A stretch of DNA of 40,402 nt from an uncultured Bacteroidales bacterium (lineage in GTDB: Bacteria; Bacteroidota; Bacteroidia; Bacteroidales; Bacteroidaceae), in NCBI GenBank assembly GCA_902776455.1, contig CACYQI010000068.1, positions 1-40,402 of the forward strand, written 5' to 3'. The translations under genes were made by a program, and so were the position numbers. How positions within the stretch are numbered: position 1 is the first letter of the stretch; each line of letters opens with the position of its first letter. The notes beneath the pieces are model-generated. The model saw only the letters and a list, made by a program, of their open reading frames with translations. It made no database searches and was not told the DNA's origin. Shown here piece by piece: positions 23,819-32,268 of this stretch.

Positions 23819-24406
23819 ATGAGAACTCTTAAAACTCTATTCCTTGCAGTGGCAGCGACCGTTGCAATGAGCGCAAATGCGCAGTCTGCCTCCGATGGCA
23901 GCAGTACATCCACCTACAGACCCAAGAACAAATTCATCATCGATGCCAGGGTCGGCTCCGTGGCCGACGGTGAAAAGGGTGGCTTCGGCCTTGGCTTGGG
24001 ATACCAGATTGGCTGCGTCGGCGGCAGTTGGGGAGCCTTGTCGGCGGACATCAATTTCTTGGAGTTTGCCGCTCCGTTCAGTTCGCCCACGAATCTGGAC
24101 TACGTCAGTGCGAAGGCAGGTCCCCGCTACTTCACGCCCTTCTTCGCCAAGGGCAAGCTGCGCTGTTACACCAATCTCGCCCTGGGCTACACCTGCGTAA
24201 TCCTTCCCGGCCTGGACGATGACGATGAGTATTCGCGTGCAGGGAAGCATGATGAGGACGAGGAGAACATTGCCAACCACGCCTTCGGCCTCACATGGGG
24301 CATCGGCATACAGGCATTCAAGTGGCTTTCCATCGGCTACTCCCTGCAGTACGAGACTGCATTCAAGACCAAGAACCATTTCGCCACTATCAGCTTTGCA
24401 CTCTGA
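23819..24406 (+). CDS. Probable outer-membrane beta-barrel protein
   Basis: A 195-residue exported protein: signal peptide 1-22 (MRTLKTLFLAVAATVAMSAN ending AQ). It is followed by alternating strands typical of small barrels (KGGFGLGLGYQIGC, LSADINFLEFAAP, KLRCYTNLALGYTC, GLTWGIGIQAFKW, LSIGYSLQYETAF) and a terminal strand HFATISFAL. An acidic loop DDDDEYSRAGKHDEDEE lies between strands. No specific family is recognised; membrane location is inferred from the pattern. Confidence 0.75.
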   Translation: MRTLKTLFLAVAATVAMSANAQSASDGSSTSTYRPKNKFIIDARVGSVADGEKGGFGLGLGYQIGCVGGSWGALSADINFLEFAAPFSSPTNLDYVSAKAGPRYFTPFFAKGKLRCYTNLALGYTCVILPGLDDDDEYSRAGKHDEDEENIANHAFGLTWGIGIQAFKWLSIGYSLQYETAFKTKNHFATISFAL

Positions 24407-24410
24407 CATC

Positions 24411-24467
24411 CACTGCCTCGTCGGCCGACAACTACTGCCTTGTCGGCCGACATCTATTGCCTCGTGA
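24411..24467. repeat. Short 22-bp-period array with GTCGGCCGACA palindromes
   Basis: About two and a half units: CGTCGGCCGACA at 24419-24430 and TGTCGGCCGACA at 24441-24452, each preceded by CTGCCT, 22 bases apart. It has the same period as the other arrays in the window but a different core. Confidence 0.6.
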
Positions 24468-24572
24468 ACCTGAAGGGCATGCTGTGTCTTTCGGGGCACG
24501 AGTAAGGGGACGGCGATGTGCCTGCCCTGACATACCGATGAAGACTGTTACAACTACATAGAAACCTGCAAT

Positions 24573-25511
24573 ATGGACAAAGACAAGCCTATTCTGGCAA
24601 TCGTCGTGCCTTGCTACAACGAGGCGGAAGTGCTACGGCAGACGACGGAGCGGCTGCTTGCCGTGCTCGGGGATATGGAAGATGTCGAAGGCCGCATCCT
24701 CTATGTCAACGACGGAAGCGAGGATGCTACTTGGGATTTGATTGGACGGCTGCACGCCGAGGACAAGCGCATCCTGGGTATTAGCCTTGCCGCAAACAGC
24801 GGACATCAGAGCGCGCTCATGGCAGGCCTCGCGACTGCTATGCCCTTTTCCGACTTCATCGTAACCATAGATGCTGACTTGCAAGACGATGAAACCGTGA
24901 TTAAGGACATGATGCAGCTCGCTATGAAAGGCAACGACATTGTGTATGGCGTGCGTAGCTCCCGTGCTTCCGACACTTGGTTCAAGCGCACTACGGCCCA
25001 GATGTTCTATCGGCTCATGGCGTGGATGGGAGTGAAGACTGTCTATAACCACGCCGACTTCCGCCTCATGTCACGTCGTGCCGTCCAGGCATTGCTTTGC
25101 TACGAGGAAAGGAACCTCTTCCTTCGTGGCATAGTCCCCATGCTCGGATACCGTTCATCCCAAGTGGAGTATGCCAGAAAAAAGCGTCGGGCGGGCGAAA
25201 GCAAGTACCCGCTCGGAAAGATGGTAGGTTTTGCCTTCGACGGCATCACCAGCTTTTCTATGAAACTCGTACACATGGTGCTGTGGATGGGCATTGTCTT
25301 TCTGCTGACAGCCCTCGGCATCGCACTTTGGGTATTCGTATGCATCGCGCAACAGAAAACGATTACAGGCTGGGCTTCGCTCATGCTGTCCGTCTGGCTT
25401 TGCAGCGGCTGCGTGCTCATCGGCATTGGCATTGTGGGCGAATACGTGGGAAAAATATACATGGAGGTTAAACATCGTCCGCGTTACAATATAAAAGATG
25501 AAAGACTATAG
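24573..25511 (+). CDS. GT2 glycosyltransferase, GtrB/DPM1-like
   Basis: A 312-residue membrane-bound transferase that most likely moves a sugar from a nucleotide donor onto a polyprenyl phosphate. The GT-A domain starts ILAIVVPCYNEAEVLRQTTE and has YVNDGSEDATWDLI, GHQSALMAGLATA and the metal-binding DADLQDD (about 109-115). NHADFRLMSRRAVQALL and RRAGESKYPLGKM follow. Two membrane helices at the C-terminus (about 235-258 and 270-292) are typical of the GtrB/ArnC/DPM1-like subgroup. The stop codon overlaps the start of the next gene by 14 bases. This suggests coupled translation and that the product lipid-linked sugar feeds the GT-C-like protein. Confidence 0.92.
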   Translation: MDKDKPILAIVVPCYNEAEVLRQTTERLLAVLGDMEDVEGRILYVNDGSEDATWDLIGRLHAEDKRILGISLAANSGHQSALMAGLATAMPFSDFIVTIDADLQDDETVIKDMMQLAMKGNDIVYGVRSSRASDTWFKRTTAQMFYRLMAWMGVKTVYNHADFRLMSRRAVQALLCYEERNLFLRGIVPMLGYRSSQVEYARKKRRAGESKYPLGKMVGFAFDGITSFSMKLVHMVLWMGIVFLLTALGIALWVFVCIAQQKTITGWASLMLSVWLCSGCVLIGIGIVGEYVGKIYMEVKHRPRYNIKDERL

Positions 25512-27309
25512 AACTTTCCTGTTGCTGCTACTGCTGGCCGCGGCACTGATAACCCTGTTTAGCTGCTGCTCGTGGATCTATCCGCTTCAGCCCGTGGACG
25601 ATGCCAATTGGTACATGTCGATAGGGAAGAGTATGCTCCAGGGCAAGCTGCTCTACACCGACCTGCACGACCAGAAGGGGCCACTGCTCTTCTTCCTGCA
25701 CGAGTGGGCTGCTGTGCTGTCGGCGAAATCATTCTTCGGCATCTACCTACTCGAAGTGCTTTGCTGCTTTGGCTTCCTTTCAATTTCATACCAGACGATG
25801 CGGATGTTCGCAGGGAAAGGCATCAGCCTGCTTACGACCAGCCTTGTGGGAGTGCTGACATACTCGTCGGACTTCATGTGGTATGGCGATACGGTGGAGG
25901 AACTGTCGCTGCCCATTCTGCTTTATGTCCTCAGCAGAACCTTGCGCTATGCCAAGCTGGGAGAACTGCCGAGGCTTTGGGAGTCAGTGCTCATCGGTGT
26001 GGGCTTGGCTGCCGTATTCTGGATGAAATTCACGGTGCTTGCCATGTGCGTGGGCGTGCTGGCTGCTCTCTTTATCCTTGCATGGCAGCGTAGGCAAGTG
26101 ATGCTCCTGCTGCAAAGTCTGACATGGGTAGTGGCCGGTGCGGCAGGACTAACGTCCCTGATACTCCTCTACTTCGTGCTGCACGGCAACGAGACCGACC
26201 TCTACCATTCCTACTTTTGGTTCAACCTCAGTCTCTATACCGAGGCAGGCAAGGCAGATGCATCGGCTGCTTGGTGGCCCGCAAAGTTGGCAGGCTGGCT
26301 GATGATGGTGGGATTCGTCGTGACCCGACGCATCTCGCGCGACTTGAAACTGGCTGTTGCCCTGCCGCTGGCTACGGAGTTGCTGACATTCGTATTGCTC
26401 AAAGTCTATCTCTATTATTTCCTCACTATCTTTGTCTTTGCCCCACTCGCAATATACTACTTCCGAGGCATCCGTTGCCGGGCAGTCTTGTACGCAGGAA
26501 CCTTAGTGGTCTCTGCATTTGCTGCCTGCACCAATTTCAATCTCATGACACTCCTCACCGGTAACTTCCCTACGGCTGTCCTCCCCTTGGCAGAGACAGT
26601 GAATGCCGACACCGACCCGGAGAAGCAGGTACTCACCGTAAAGTCCTACGACACAGGCATCTATACCCTCACCGACTGTCTGCCGCCCATCAAGTTCTTC
26701 TCCACACCTAATGCATACGTGGAAGAACTCGTCCGCGAGCAGACCGCTTTTCTTGAGTCTCGGAAGGCAAAGTATCTCATCATGAAGACAGACGGTTTTG
26801 AGCACTACTATGGCTCGTTCCGTCCCGACCTTCAGCGCGACTATACGCTGATTCAGGAAACTAAGGCTACCTACCGCACGGAGTTACTCCTGCATCCGCT
26901 GGAGTTCCTGTGGTCGCTGGGCTACATGAACGGGTTCATCGGAAGTCTTTACATACCAGAACACCGCCATGTCGTTTACCGTCTCTACCGCCTCAAGGGT
27001 GCGAAAGCCGAGAAGATTGAGCCGCAGGGACTCGTCGGAGAATGGGAGACGTACCTCGAAGATGGTTCTCTCTGCGTGCTTTCATTCTCAAAATACCAGC
27101 TTGTCAGATGCCAAATATACCAGCGGAAAGAGCCGAAAGCCGACAAGACGTACAGTTATACTTGTACTGAAGACGAATTGAAGCTTGGCTATATGTTCAC
27201 CGGTGAGGAGTATGAAACGGTGAAAATCAAAGGGATGTCTGCCACGCGCCTCACCTTGCGCGGATGGCCTCAGAAAGGGGTATGCAAGTTCAGCAGACGT
27301 GGTCTGTAA
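25498..27309 (+). CDS. Polytopic GT-C-like glycosyltransferase with C-terminal soluble domain
   Basis: A 603-residue membrane protein with roughly eight to ten hydrophobic segments in residues 5-345. Its first periplasmic loop has the GT39/GT-C-type pattern DDANWYMSIGKSMLQGKLLY followed by TDLHDQKGPLLFFLH, where paired acidic residues bind the sugar-lipid. The gene overlaps the preceding GT2 gene by 14 bases, fitting a pair in which GT2 makes a polyprenyl-linked sugar and this protein transfers it outside the cytoplasmic membrane. The last 80 residues (about 522-603) are a soluble domain, GEWETYLEDGSLCVLSFS to LTLRGWPQKGVCKFSRRGL, shared with the small protein at 23305-23622. That fusion is unusual for the family. 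The acceptor is unknown. Confidence 0.8.
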   Translation: MKDYRTFLLLLLLAAALITLFSCCSWIYPLQPVDDANWYMSIGKSMLQGKLLYTDLHDQKGPLLFFLHEWAAVLSAKSFFGIYLLEVLCCFGFLSISYQTMRMFAGKGISLLTTSLVGVLTYSSDFMWYGDTVEELSLPILLYVLSRTLRYAKLGELPRLWESVLIGVGLAAVFWMKFTVLAMCVGVLAALFILAWQRRQVMLLLQSLTWVVAGAAGLTSLILLYFVLHGNETDLYHSYFWFNLSLYTEAGKADASAAWWPAKLAGWLMMVGFVVTRRISRDLKLAVALPLATELLTFVLLKVYLYYFLTIFVFAPLAIYYFRGIRCRAVLYAGTLVVSAFAACTNFNLMTLLTGNFPTAVLPLAETVNADTDPEKQVLTVKSYDTGIYTLTDCLPPIKFFSTPNAYVEELVREQTAFLESRKAKYLIMKTDGFEHYYGSFRPDLQRDYTLIQETKATYRTELLLHPLEFLWSLGYMNGFIGSLYIPEHRHVVYRLYRLKGAKAEKIEPQGLVGEWETYLEDGSLCVLSFSKYQLVRCQIYQRKEPKADKTYSYTCTEDELKLGYMFTGEEYETVKIKGMSATRLTLRGWPQKGVCKFSRRGL

Positions 27310-27334
27310 GTCCTCCCCATGCCGCATAGTTTTA

Positions 27335-27950
27335 CACAGCACGTTGCATAGGCTCACGCTCCACGTTGTGTAGGCTCACACTCCACGTTGCATTGGCCTA
27401 TGCTCCAGCAAGCGTTGGCCCATGCCCCACGTTGTGTTGGCCTACGCTCCCTTCCATCCTCCCTTTTGGGGGGATGGGAACAGTAGGAGTTAGGGAGGTT
27501 CTCAGCGGCTTTTCCCCTCCCCTCGAAGGGGAGGGGTAAGGGGGTGGGGTATCTCCATGTACTCCATAAACTCCTTAGAATAAAAAGTCTACGGAGCCAA
27601 GGAGCCTATGGAGAAGGCTTCTGTCCGCGGCCGTTCGAGCGGATTTACAATCCGCTCGCATCGGATAAAGGGATTTGCAATCCCGCCATTCTTATATCGC
27701 ATTGCAAATGCTAATACTCTGTCCTGTCGGATTACAAATCCGCCAGAACGGGATGCTCAGGCGGCAAGAGGCTCCATGTGCTCCAAATACTCCGTAGAAT
27801 AAAAATCTCTACGGAGCCAAGGAGCCTATGGAGAAGGCTTCTGTCCGCGGCCGTTCGAGCGGATTTTAATCCGCTCGCATCGGATAAAGGGATTTGCAAT
27901 CCCACCATTCTTATATCGCATTACAAATGTTTATACTCGTATCTGGCGAC
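27335..27950. repeat. Repeat field: 22-bp array, G-rich palindrome, two GATTTGCAATC units
   Basis: 27335-27450 is a 22-bp-period array with GCTCCACGTTG and GCTCCAGCAAG cores. 27465-27550 holds G-rich palindromes. 27555-27770 and 27775-27945 are two near-identical units with CCGTAGAATAAAAATCTC-like starts, ACGGAGCCAAGGAGCCTATG, then the hairpins GAGCGGATTT.AATCCGCTC and GGGATTTGCAATCCC; the first also has GGCGGATTTGTAATCCGAC-like arms. No gene is supported. Confidence 0.75.
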
Positions 27951-27954
27951 TTGC

Positions 27955-28190
27955 CATAAGTCTCGAAGAGACGAAAGGCCCCAGATGGGGGCGTTAACAC
28001 CCAGTAGGATTGCGACAACAAAAGAAACCCCGAGGGAGCGACAGAGACAGATGCAAGTTGTTATCGAACAAGTTACATGTTCTGTCGCCCTTTCGGGGTT
28101 TACTATTGTCCTGCGGCCCTGCCCCGGGGGCTTACACCCCCGTCTGTGCTCTGTCGCACCTTTGGTGCTTATTCAGCGGACAGCAATGAT
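27955..28190. repeat. Palindrome-rich element ending in GTCGCACCTTTGGTGC (copy 1)
   Basis: About 230 bases with nested complementary pairs: TCTCGAAGAGA, AACCCCGAGGGAGCGACAG with CTGTCGCCCTTTCGGGGTTT, and GGGGCTTACACCCCC. A relative in the opposite orientation lies at 36050-36265. One end adjoins the phosphatase gene. Confidence 0.6.
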
Positions 28191-28210
28191 TAAGTCTGAT
28201 GGGTTCCTTC

Positions 28211-28930
28211 TTATTTCCCCTGTTCCTTCAGGCTTTTGAACTCGGCCTTTGCGCGGGCGAGTTGCGCCAGGAAGTCGTCGTTGTTCAGCAGGGCGGGCAG
28301 CACGAGCGCTCCCACCATCTGGCCGGCCTTGACGTCGCTGTAGTGATGGAAACCCACTATCCATCGGCTCTCGCCGAAGTCCAGTCCGCGCTTGTACAGC
28401 TCGTTCTGCCGCTCGGGGTTGATGCAGGCGAGCACCATCGCGACGGCTACCCCCGTTGCACTATGGCCGGAGACGTAGCTGCCGTTGTGGCGCAGGTGCT
28501 CTTCGGCTTCGGGCACAGGCGTCGGCTCGTTGTAGAGCGCGTAGGGACGGGTGCGCTTGTAGAGGTTCTTCGTGCAGCGAGTGGCATAGCTCCCCGCGTC
28601 CTCCTTCATCGTAGCGATGAGCTTGTAGATTTCCGGCGTGTCCTCCTTCGAGAGCTTCATGCCGAAGGCCTCCGAGAAGACCTCCAGGATGTTGTCCGTC
28701 GAAGTGTTGGCATCCTTCACGGCCTGCTTGCCGCGAGGCGTGTCGCGGAGCGTCTTGCCGTACTGGTACATGTGGAAATCCTGTTCGAAGAGCAGTGAGC
28801 CGAAAGCCGGTGGAGGGCCGATGAACGTCGTGTCGAGCGGGGCCTGTTCCTTCGTCAGATAGTGGTTGGACTGTCCGTAGCACGCGATAGCAGCGAACAG
28901 AAGTGCAATGATAGCTGTGTTCCGTTTCAT
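28211..28930 (-). CDS. PAP2-family acid phosphatase (class A type)
   Basis: A 239-residue secreted phosphatase with signal peptide 1-19 (MKRNTAIIALLFAAIACYG). The three PAP2 motifs are present: KNLYKRTRP (KxxxxxxRP), GSYVSGHSATG (usually PSGH; the Pro is replaced by Val here) and SRWIVGFHHYSDV (SRxxxxxHxxxD). Overall length and the upstream part (FGSLLFEQDFHMYQYGK) match bacterial class A non-specific acid phosphatases of the PhoN type, which act in the periplasm on phosphomonoesters. Its promoter lies at 29205-29236, so the 5' leader is about 265 bases long and consists largely of repeat copy B. Confidence 0.92.
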   Translation of the reverse strand: MKRNTAIIALLFAAIACYGQSNHYLTKEQAPLDTTFIGPPPAFGSLLFEQDFHMYQYGKTLRDTPRGKQAVKDANTSTDNILEVFSEAFGMKLSKEDTPEIYKLIATMKEDAGSYATRCTKNLYKRTRPYALYNEPTPVPEAEEHLRHNGSYVSGHSATGVAVAMVLACINPERQNELYKRGLDFGESRWIVGFHHYSDVKAGQMVGALVLPALLNNDDFLAQLARAKAEFKSLKEQGK

Positions 28931-28951
28931 AGTTGTCAGTAGTTAGTAATT

Positions 28952-29184
28952 TAAGTTACGGGAGTTATAGCATGAAGTTAAATAGGGAGTTATGCGCTTC
29001 GCGCAGGAATTTAAGCCAGCAAGCTGGCTGGACGTTAGCTTTGTATGCTGTCTGCCTATATGGTATTGTCCTTTCATAACTTCCACGAACCGTTAGGTCA
29101 ACGAAGTCAACCGCTAGGTCGACGAAGTTAACGTAGCGAGTTTACTTCCACTTTAACTTCCATTTTAAACTTCCGAAAGTTCAG
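28952..29184 (-). repeat. Leader-type repeat element, copy B (5' leader of the PAP2 gene)
   Basis: In the direction of the phosphatase gene it starts AACTTTCGGAAGTTTAAAAT about 15 bases after the expected transcription start and ends ATAACTCCCGTAACTTAA 21 bases before the start codon. It contains the GCGC-TTCG-GCGC-type hairpin and an extra insert of about 50 bases with two imperfect copies of ACCGTTAGGTCAACGAAGT. Confidence 0.75.
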
Positions 29185-29204
29185 TAAAGAGTTGTTTCTG
29201 CTTG

Positions 29205-29236
29205 CAAAGTTACACAAGAAAGCGCAATCTACCAAA
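29205..29236 (-). promoter_or_regulatory. Promoter of the PAP2 gene
   Basis: On the minus strand TTTG (complement of 29233-29236), 20 bases, TAACTTTG (complement of 29205-29212). Confidence 0.65.
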
Positions 29237-29306
29237 TGTTTCTGCGGTTTTCGTAGGAGTTTTTAGGTCTTTCTCCACTTTTGCAAGCAAAAAAGTTGCA
29301 GAAAAG

Positions 29307-29337
29307 TTTGAACGTAAGGGAAAAAGGCGTAACTTTG
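29307..29337 (+). promoter_or_regulatory. Promoter of the DUF4332 gene
   Basis: TTTG (29307-29310), 19 bases, TAACTTTG (29330-29337), divergent from the PAP2 promoter about 70 bases away. Confidence 0.7.
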
Positions 29338-29360
29338 TAGGCGTAACGATATATTATTAA

Positions 29361-29516
29361 CTGAACTTTCGGAAGTTAAAATGGAAGTTAAAGTGGAAGT
29401 AAACTCGCTGCGCTCGTGGAAGTTATAAAAGGACAATACCATATAGACAGACAGCATCCAAAACTATCGTCCAGCACGCAGTGCTTAAACTTCATCTTAT
29501 AACTCCCGAAACTTAA
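29361..29516 (+). repeat. Leader-type repeat element, copy C (5' leader of the DUF4332 gene)
   Basis: Starts about 18 bases after the expected transcription start with ACTTTCGGAAGTTAAAATGG and ends ATAACTCCCGAAACTTAA 26 bases before the start codon. Its ends can pair over about 30 bases. An inner hairpin AGCAC-GCA-GTGCT is present. It is the shortest complete copy (about 155 bases). Confidence 0.75.
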
Positions 29517-29542
29517 ATTATTAACCTATAAACAAACAGACT

Positions 29543-29950
29543 ATGGCTTACAAGATTATCGACATTGAGGGCGTGGGCGAGGCTTATGCTCCGAAACTTA
29601 TTGCAGCAGGCATCAGCAAGGTAGAGCAGTTGCTCGAAAAGGGCGCAACGCCGAAGGGACGTGCCGCCCTGGCCGAAGCTACAGGCATCAGCGAGAAACT
29701 CATCCTGAAGTGGACCAACCATGCCGACCTCTTCCGCATCAAAGGCGTAGGTCCGCAGTTTGCCGAACTGCTGGAGGCAGCCGGTGTGGACACCGTCAAG
29801 GAGTTCCGCCACCGCGTAGCAGAGAACCTCGTCGGGAAGATGCAGGAGACCAACGACGCCAAGCATCTCGTTCGCCGCGTGCCTTCTGTGAAGGAACTGG
29901 TGAAGATGATTGAGCAGGCAAAGGCGCTCAAGCCCGTGATGACCTATTGA
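29543..29950 (+). CDS. DUF4332 helix-hairpin-helix protein
   Basis: A 135-residue cytosolic protein with two helix-hairpin-helix units: IDIEGVGEAYAPKLIAAGIS (7-26) and FRIKGVGPQFAELLEAAGVD (about 63-82). Each is followed by a helix beginning KVEQLL or TVKEF. This is the DUF4332 family, whose HhH pairs resemble the non-specific DNA-binding modules of polymerases and ligases, although DNA binding has not been shown for the family as far as I know. It is a single gene with its own strong promoter. Confidence 0.85.
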   Translation: MAYKIIDIEGVGEAYAPKLIAAGISKVEQLLEKGATPKGRAALAEATGISEKLILKWTNHADLFRIKGVGPQFAELLEAAGVDTVKEFRHRVAENLVGKMQETNDAKHLVRRVPSVKELVKMIEQAKALKPVMTY

Positions 29951-30112
29951 GGTTGAGTCCCCTTAGCGAACCCCTCAGGACGTATGGCCGGATGTCTTCG
30001 GATGTCCGGCCTCGTCGTGTTATGTCCTTATGTCTGAGCCGTTTCCGTGCAGAAAACCAGCCGTCGCTCTTTCTCCCCCATGACGTCGATGAAAATGCCG
30101 CGTGCTGTGTAG
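29951..30112. other. Intergenic region with GGATGTCCGG-like repeats
   Basis: CGTATGGCCGGATGTCTTCG and GATGTCCGGCCTCGTCGTGT overlap in an imperfect palindrome that may end the DUF4332 transcript. No gene seen. Confidence 0.35.
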
Positions 30113-30545
30113 GCCGACGCCGCGTGGAGCAAAGCCCTACGCTCCACGTTGCATCGGCTTATGCTCCAGCAAGCGTTGGCTCATGCTCCACGTTGTGTTG
30201 GCAGGAAACAGTCCCCACCCCTAACCCCTCCCCTTCGAGGGGAGGGGAGCCGCGGCGGACTTCCTTTCCCCTCCCCTCGAAGGGGAGGGGTTAGGGGTGG
30301 GGACTCATACCGATGGAACCGAAGGAGAAAACTCCCGTCCGCGGCAGTTCGGGCGGATTTGCAATCCGCTCGCATGAAATAAAGGGATTTGCAATCCCGC
30401 CATTCTTATATTGCATTGCAAATGCTAATACTCAATCCTGGCGGATTATAAATCCGCCAGAACGGGAGGAAGTTCGCTGCAACAGGCTCCTCCTCCTCGG
30501 GGGGGATGGGAGGGGGCTTTTCCCCTTCGAGGGGAGGGGAATGGC
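30113..30545. repeat. Repeat field between convergent genes
   Basis: 30113-30200: 22-bp-period array (GCTCCACGTTG, GCTCCAGCAAG). 30205-30305: two facing G-rich palindromes. 30305-30470: a GATTTGCAATC unit with hairpins GCGGATTTGCAATCCGC, GGGATTTGCAATCCC and GGCGGATTATAAATCCGCC. 30485-30542: a further G-rich palindrome reaching the dipeptidase stop codon. Confidence 0.75.
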
Positions 30546-30546
30546 C

Positions 30547-32124
30547 TCAGAAGCCCGACCAGAACTGGCGCCAGTACTTGCGTGCAAGGTCGTCCCAGCG
30601 GCCGATGGTGGCGTGGAAGAAGTCGGCGGTGTAGGCGTTGAGGAAGTCGGTGCGGTCGCTTTCGTCGATGCTCCACCAGGTCTGCTCGACGAAGGGCTGT
30701 TCGCGCTGTCCTTTGTCGAGGAAGTACTGCTGTGCGGCCTGTAGGGAAGTGCGCGTTTGTCCCCATTTCATCGAGGAAATCCGGTTTGCTTCGCGGTAGT
30801 GCCAGAGTGCTGCGTCGTCGCGTTTACGGTGCTGTCCGCAGACGCCGAGCATGGTGGGCAGCTCTGTGCAGCCGGCGAAGATGGGGAAGCGCGGCGACTG
30901 TCCGGGGTTGTCGAGCGCTATCCAGCAGACGCCGCCTATGGCGTCGGGCATCCACGACCGCAGCTGTATGACCGTGCTGTAGGCGCACCAGGAGACGCTG
31001 ACGGTGCGGATGTTGGCCATCGTCGAGTCGTTGAGCAGTCCGGCATAGCGGCGTATCTCGTCGGGACGCATCCAGGGGTTGCTCACCGAGGGCTTGCCTC
31101 CTTTGATTTTCACTTCGCCGTTGCCTTTGGCGAGGGAGTCGATGCGGCACGACAGGCTCTGCTCCGTGCCTTCGTAGTAGGAGCCGAGGAGCTTCGAGAC
31201 GGCCTGGACGGAGAGCTTCTCTTTTGGCTTGACGGAGAGCGGCAATTCGCCCATTTCATCGGTGAAATTGGCATCGGGCGCCACTTGCTGCATGATGAAA
31301 AGTTCGCGCACGCTGTAGTTCTTCGGTTCGCCTGCGTAGTTGCCGCCGGAGTAGGCTTTCCAGAAGGAGAATGGTTCCTTGCCGTCCCAGAGTCCGAGCT
31401 TACGTGCTACGCTGAAGACATTGTCGGAGGCCATGAAGTGGTCTGTGTCGTCGAGGTCGATGCGGCCTATGCGCGAGATGTTTGCGCTGACGGCTATCTC
31501 GTCGTCCGGTATGCGTTGTGCAGCCCAGACGCCGCCTATCTTGTCGGGTCCTTCGCCGAAGACTTCGAATATCCAGACTTCCCTTTGGTCGGCTATGGTG
31601 AGGCATTCGCCGCTGTCGCCGTAGCCGTACTGCCGGATGAGGCTGCCCATGAGCCGTATGGCCTGCCGTGCTGTGGTGCAACGCTCGAGGGCGATGCGTT
31701 GGAGTTCCTCTATGACGAAGAGTCCCTTCTCGTTCTGCAGGGTGTCGCGCCCGCTGATGGTGGTTTCGCCCATGGCCAGCTGTTTCTCGTTGAGACAGGG
31801 GTAGGCGGTGTTGAGGAAGCTGTAGGTGTGGCTGGCCTGGGGTATGGTGCCGCGTTCCTTCACGCCCGTCATGTCGCCCTGGTGTTCGGTGTGCATCAGT
31901 CCTCCGCGTATGCTTGTCACGGTGTCGCGCGGGTAGTCGTGGGCCGGCTCGATGCTCATCCAGGTGCGGTACCATGAGTCGCAGGTGTGGCTGGTGAGGA
32001 CGGAGCCGTCGGTGGATGCTTCGCGTCCCACCATGATGCTGGTGCAGGCGTCCTTCGGAGTCTGTGCCATCGTGCCTGTGCCTGCCATGCAGAGCGCGAT
32101 GATGCTGAGTGAAAAGTATCTCAT
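30547..32124 (-). CDS. Secreted peptidase family C69 dipeptidase
   Basis: A 525-residue exported N-terminal-nucleophile hydrolase of the C69 (PepD) family, cleaving dipeptides. I start it at MRYFSLSIIALCMAGTGTMA, which gives a clean signal peptide; a frame 14 codons longer is repeat-derived. The expected catalytic cysteine is C27 in KDACTSIMVGREAS, followed by the conserved TCDSWYRTW and RGGLMHTEHQGD. GDSGECLTIADQREVWIFEV and the PWMRPDEIRRY/TVSVSWCAYSTVIQLRSWMPD segments match the family. It is followed by G-rich repeats. It may belong to the same minus-strand group as the GH127 gene, separated by a 145-base repeat array. Confidence 0.92.
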   Translation of the reverse strand: MRYFSLSIIALCMAGTGTMAQTPKDACTSIMVGREASTDGSVLTSHTCDSWYRTWMSIEPAHDYPRDTVTSIRGGLMHTEHQGDMTGVKERGTIPQASHTYSFLNTAYPCLNEKQLAMGETTISGRDTLQNEKGLFVIEELQRIALERCTTARQAIRLMGSLIRQYGYGDSGECLTIADQREVWIFEVFGEGPDKIGGVWAAQRIPDDEIAVSANISRIGRIDLDDTDHFMASDNVFSVARKLGLWDGKEPFSFWKAYSGGNYAGEPKNYSVRELFIMQQVAPDANFTDEMGELPLSVKPKEKLSVQAVSKLLGSYYEGTEQSLSCRIDSLAKGNGEVKIKGGKPSVSNPWMRPDEIRRYAGLLNDSTMANIRTVSVSWCAYSTVIQLRSWMPDAIGGVCWIALDNPGQSPRFPIFAGCTELPTMLGVCGQHRKRDDAALWHYREANRISSMKWGQTRTSLQAAQQYFLDKGQREQPFVEQTWWSIDESDRTDFLNAYTADFFHATIGRWDDLARKYWRQFWSGF

Positions 32125-32159
32125 AGTGTGCTGTTGTTTTTCTTGCTGCAAGGGGGGTG

Positions 32160-32250
32160 GTTTCACGCTCCGTGGAGCATCGGCTTACGCTCCACGTTGC
32201 ATCGGGCTACGCTCCGTGGAGCATCGGCCTACGCTCCACGGAGTGTAGAA
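32160..32250. repeat. 22-bp-period array, four units
   Basis: Units of 22 bases starting near 32166 with alternating cores ACGCTCCGTGGAGCATCGG and ACGCTCCACGTTGCATCGG. It lies between the GH127 stop codon and the dipeptidase start and forms the dipeptidase leader if the genes are co-transcribed. Confidence 0.7.
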
Positions 32251-32268
32251 CGGGGGTCTGTGGGGCTG

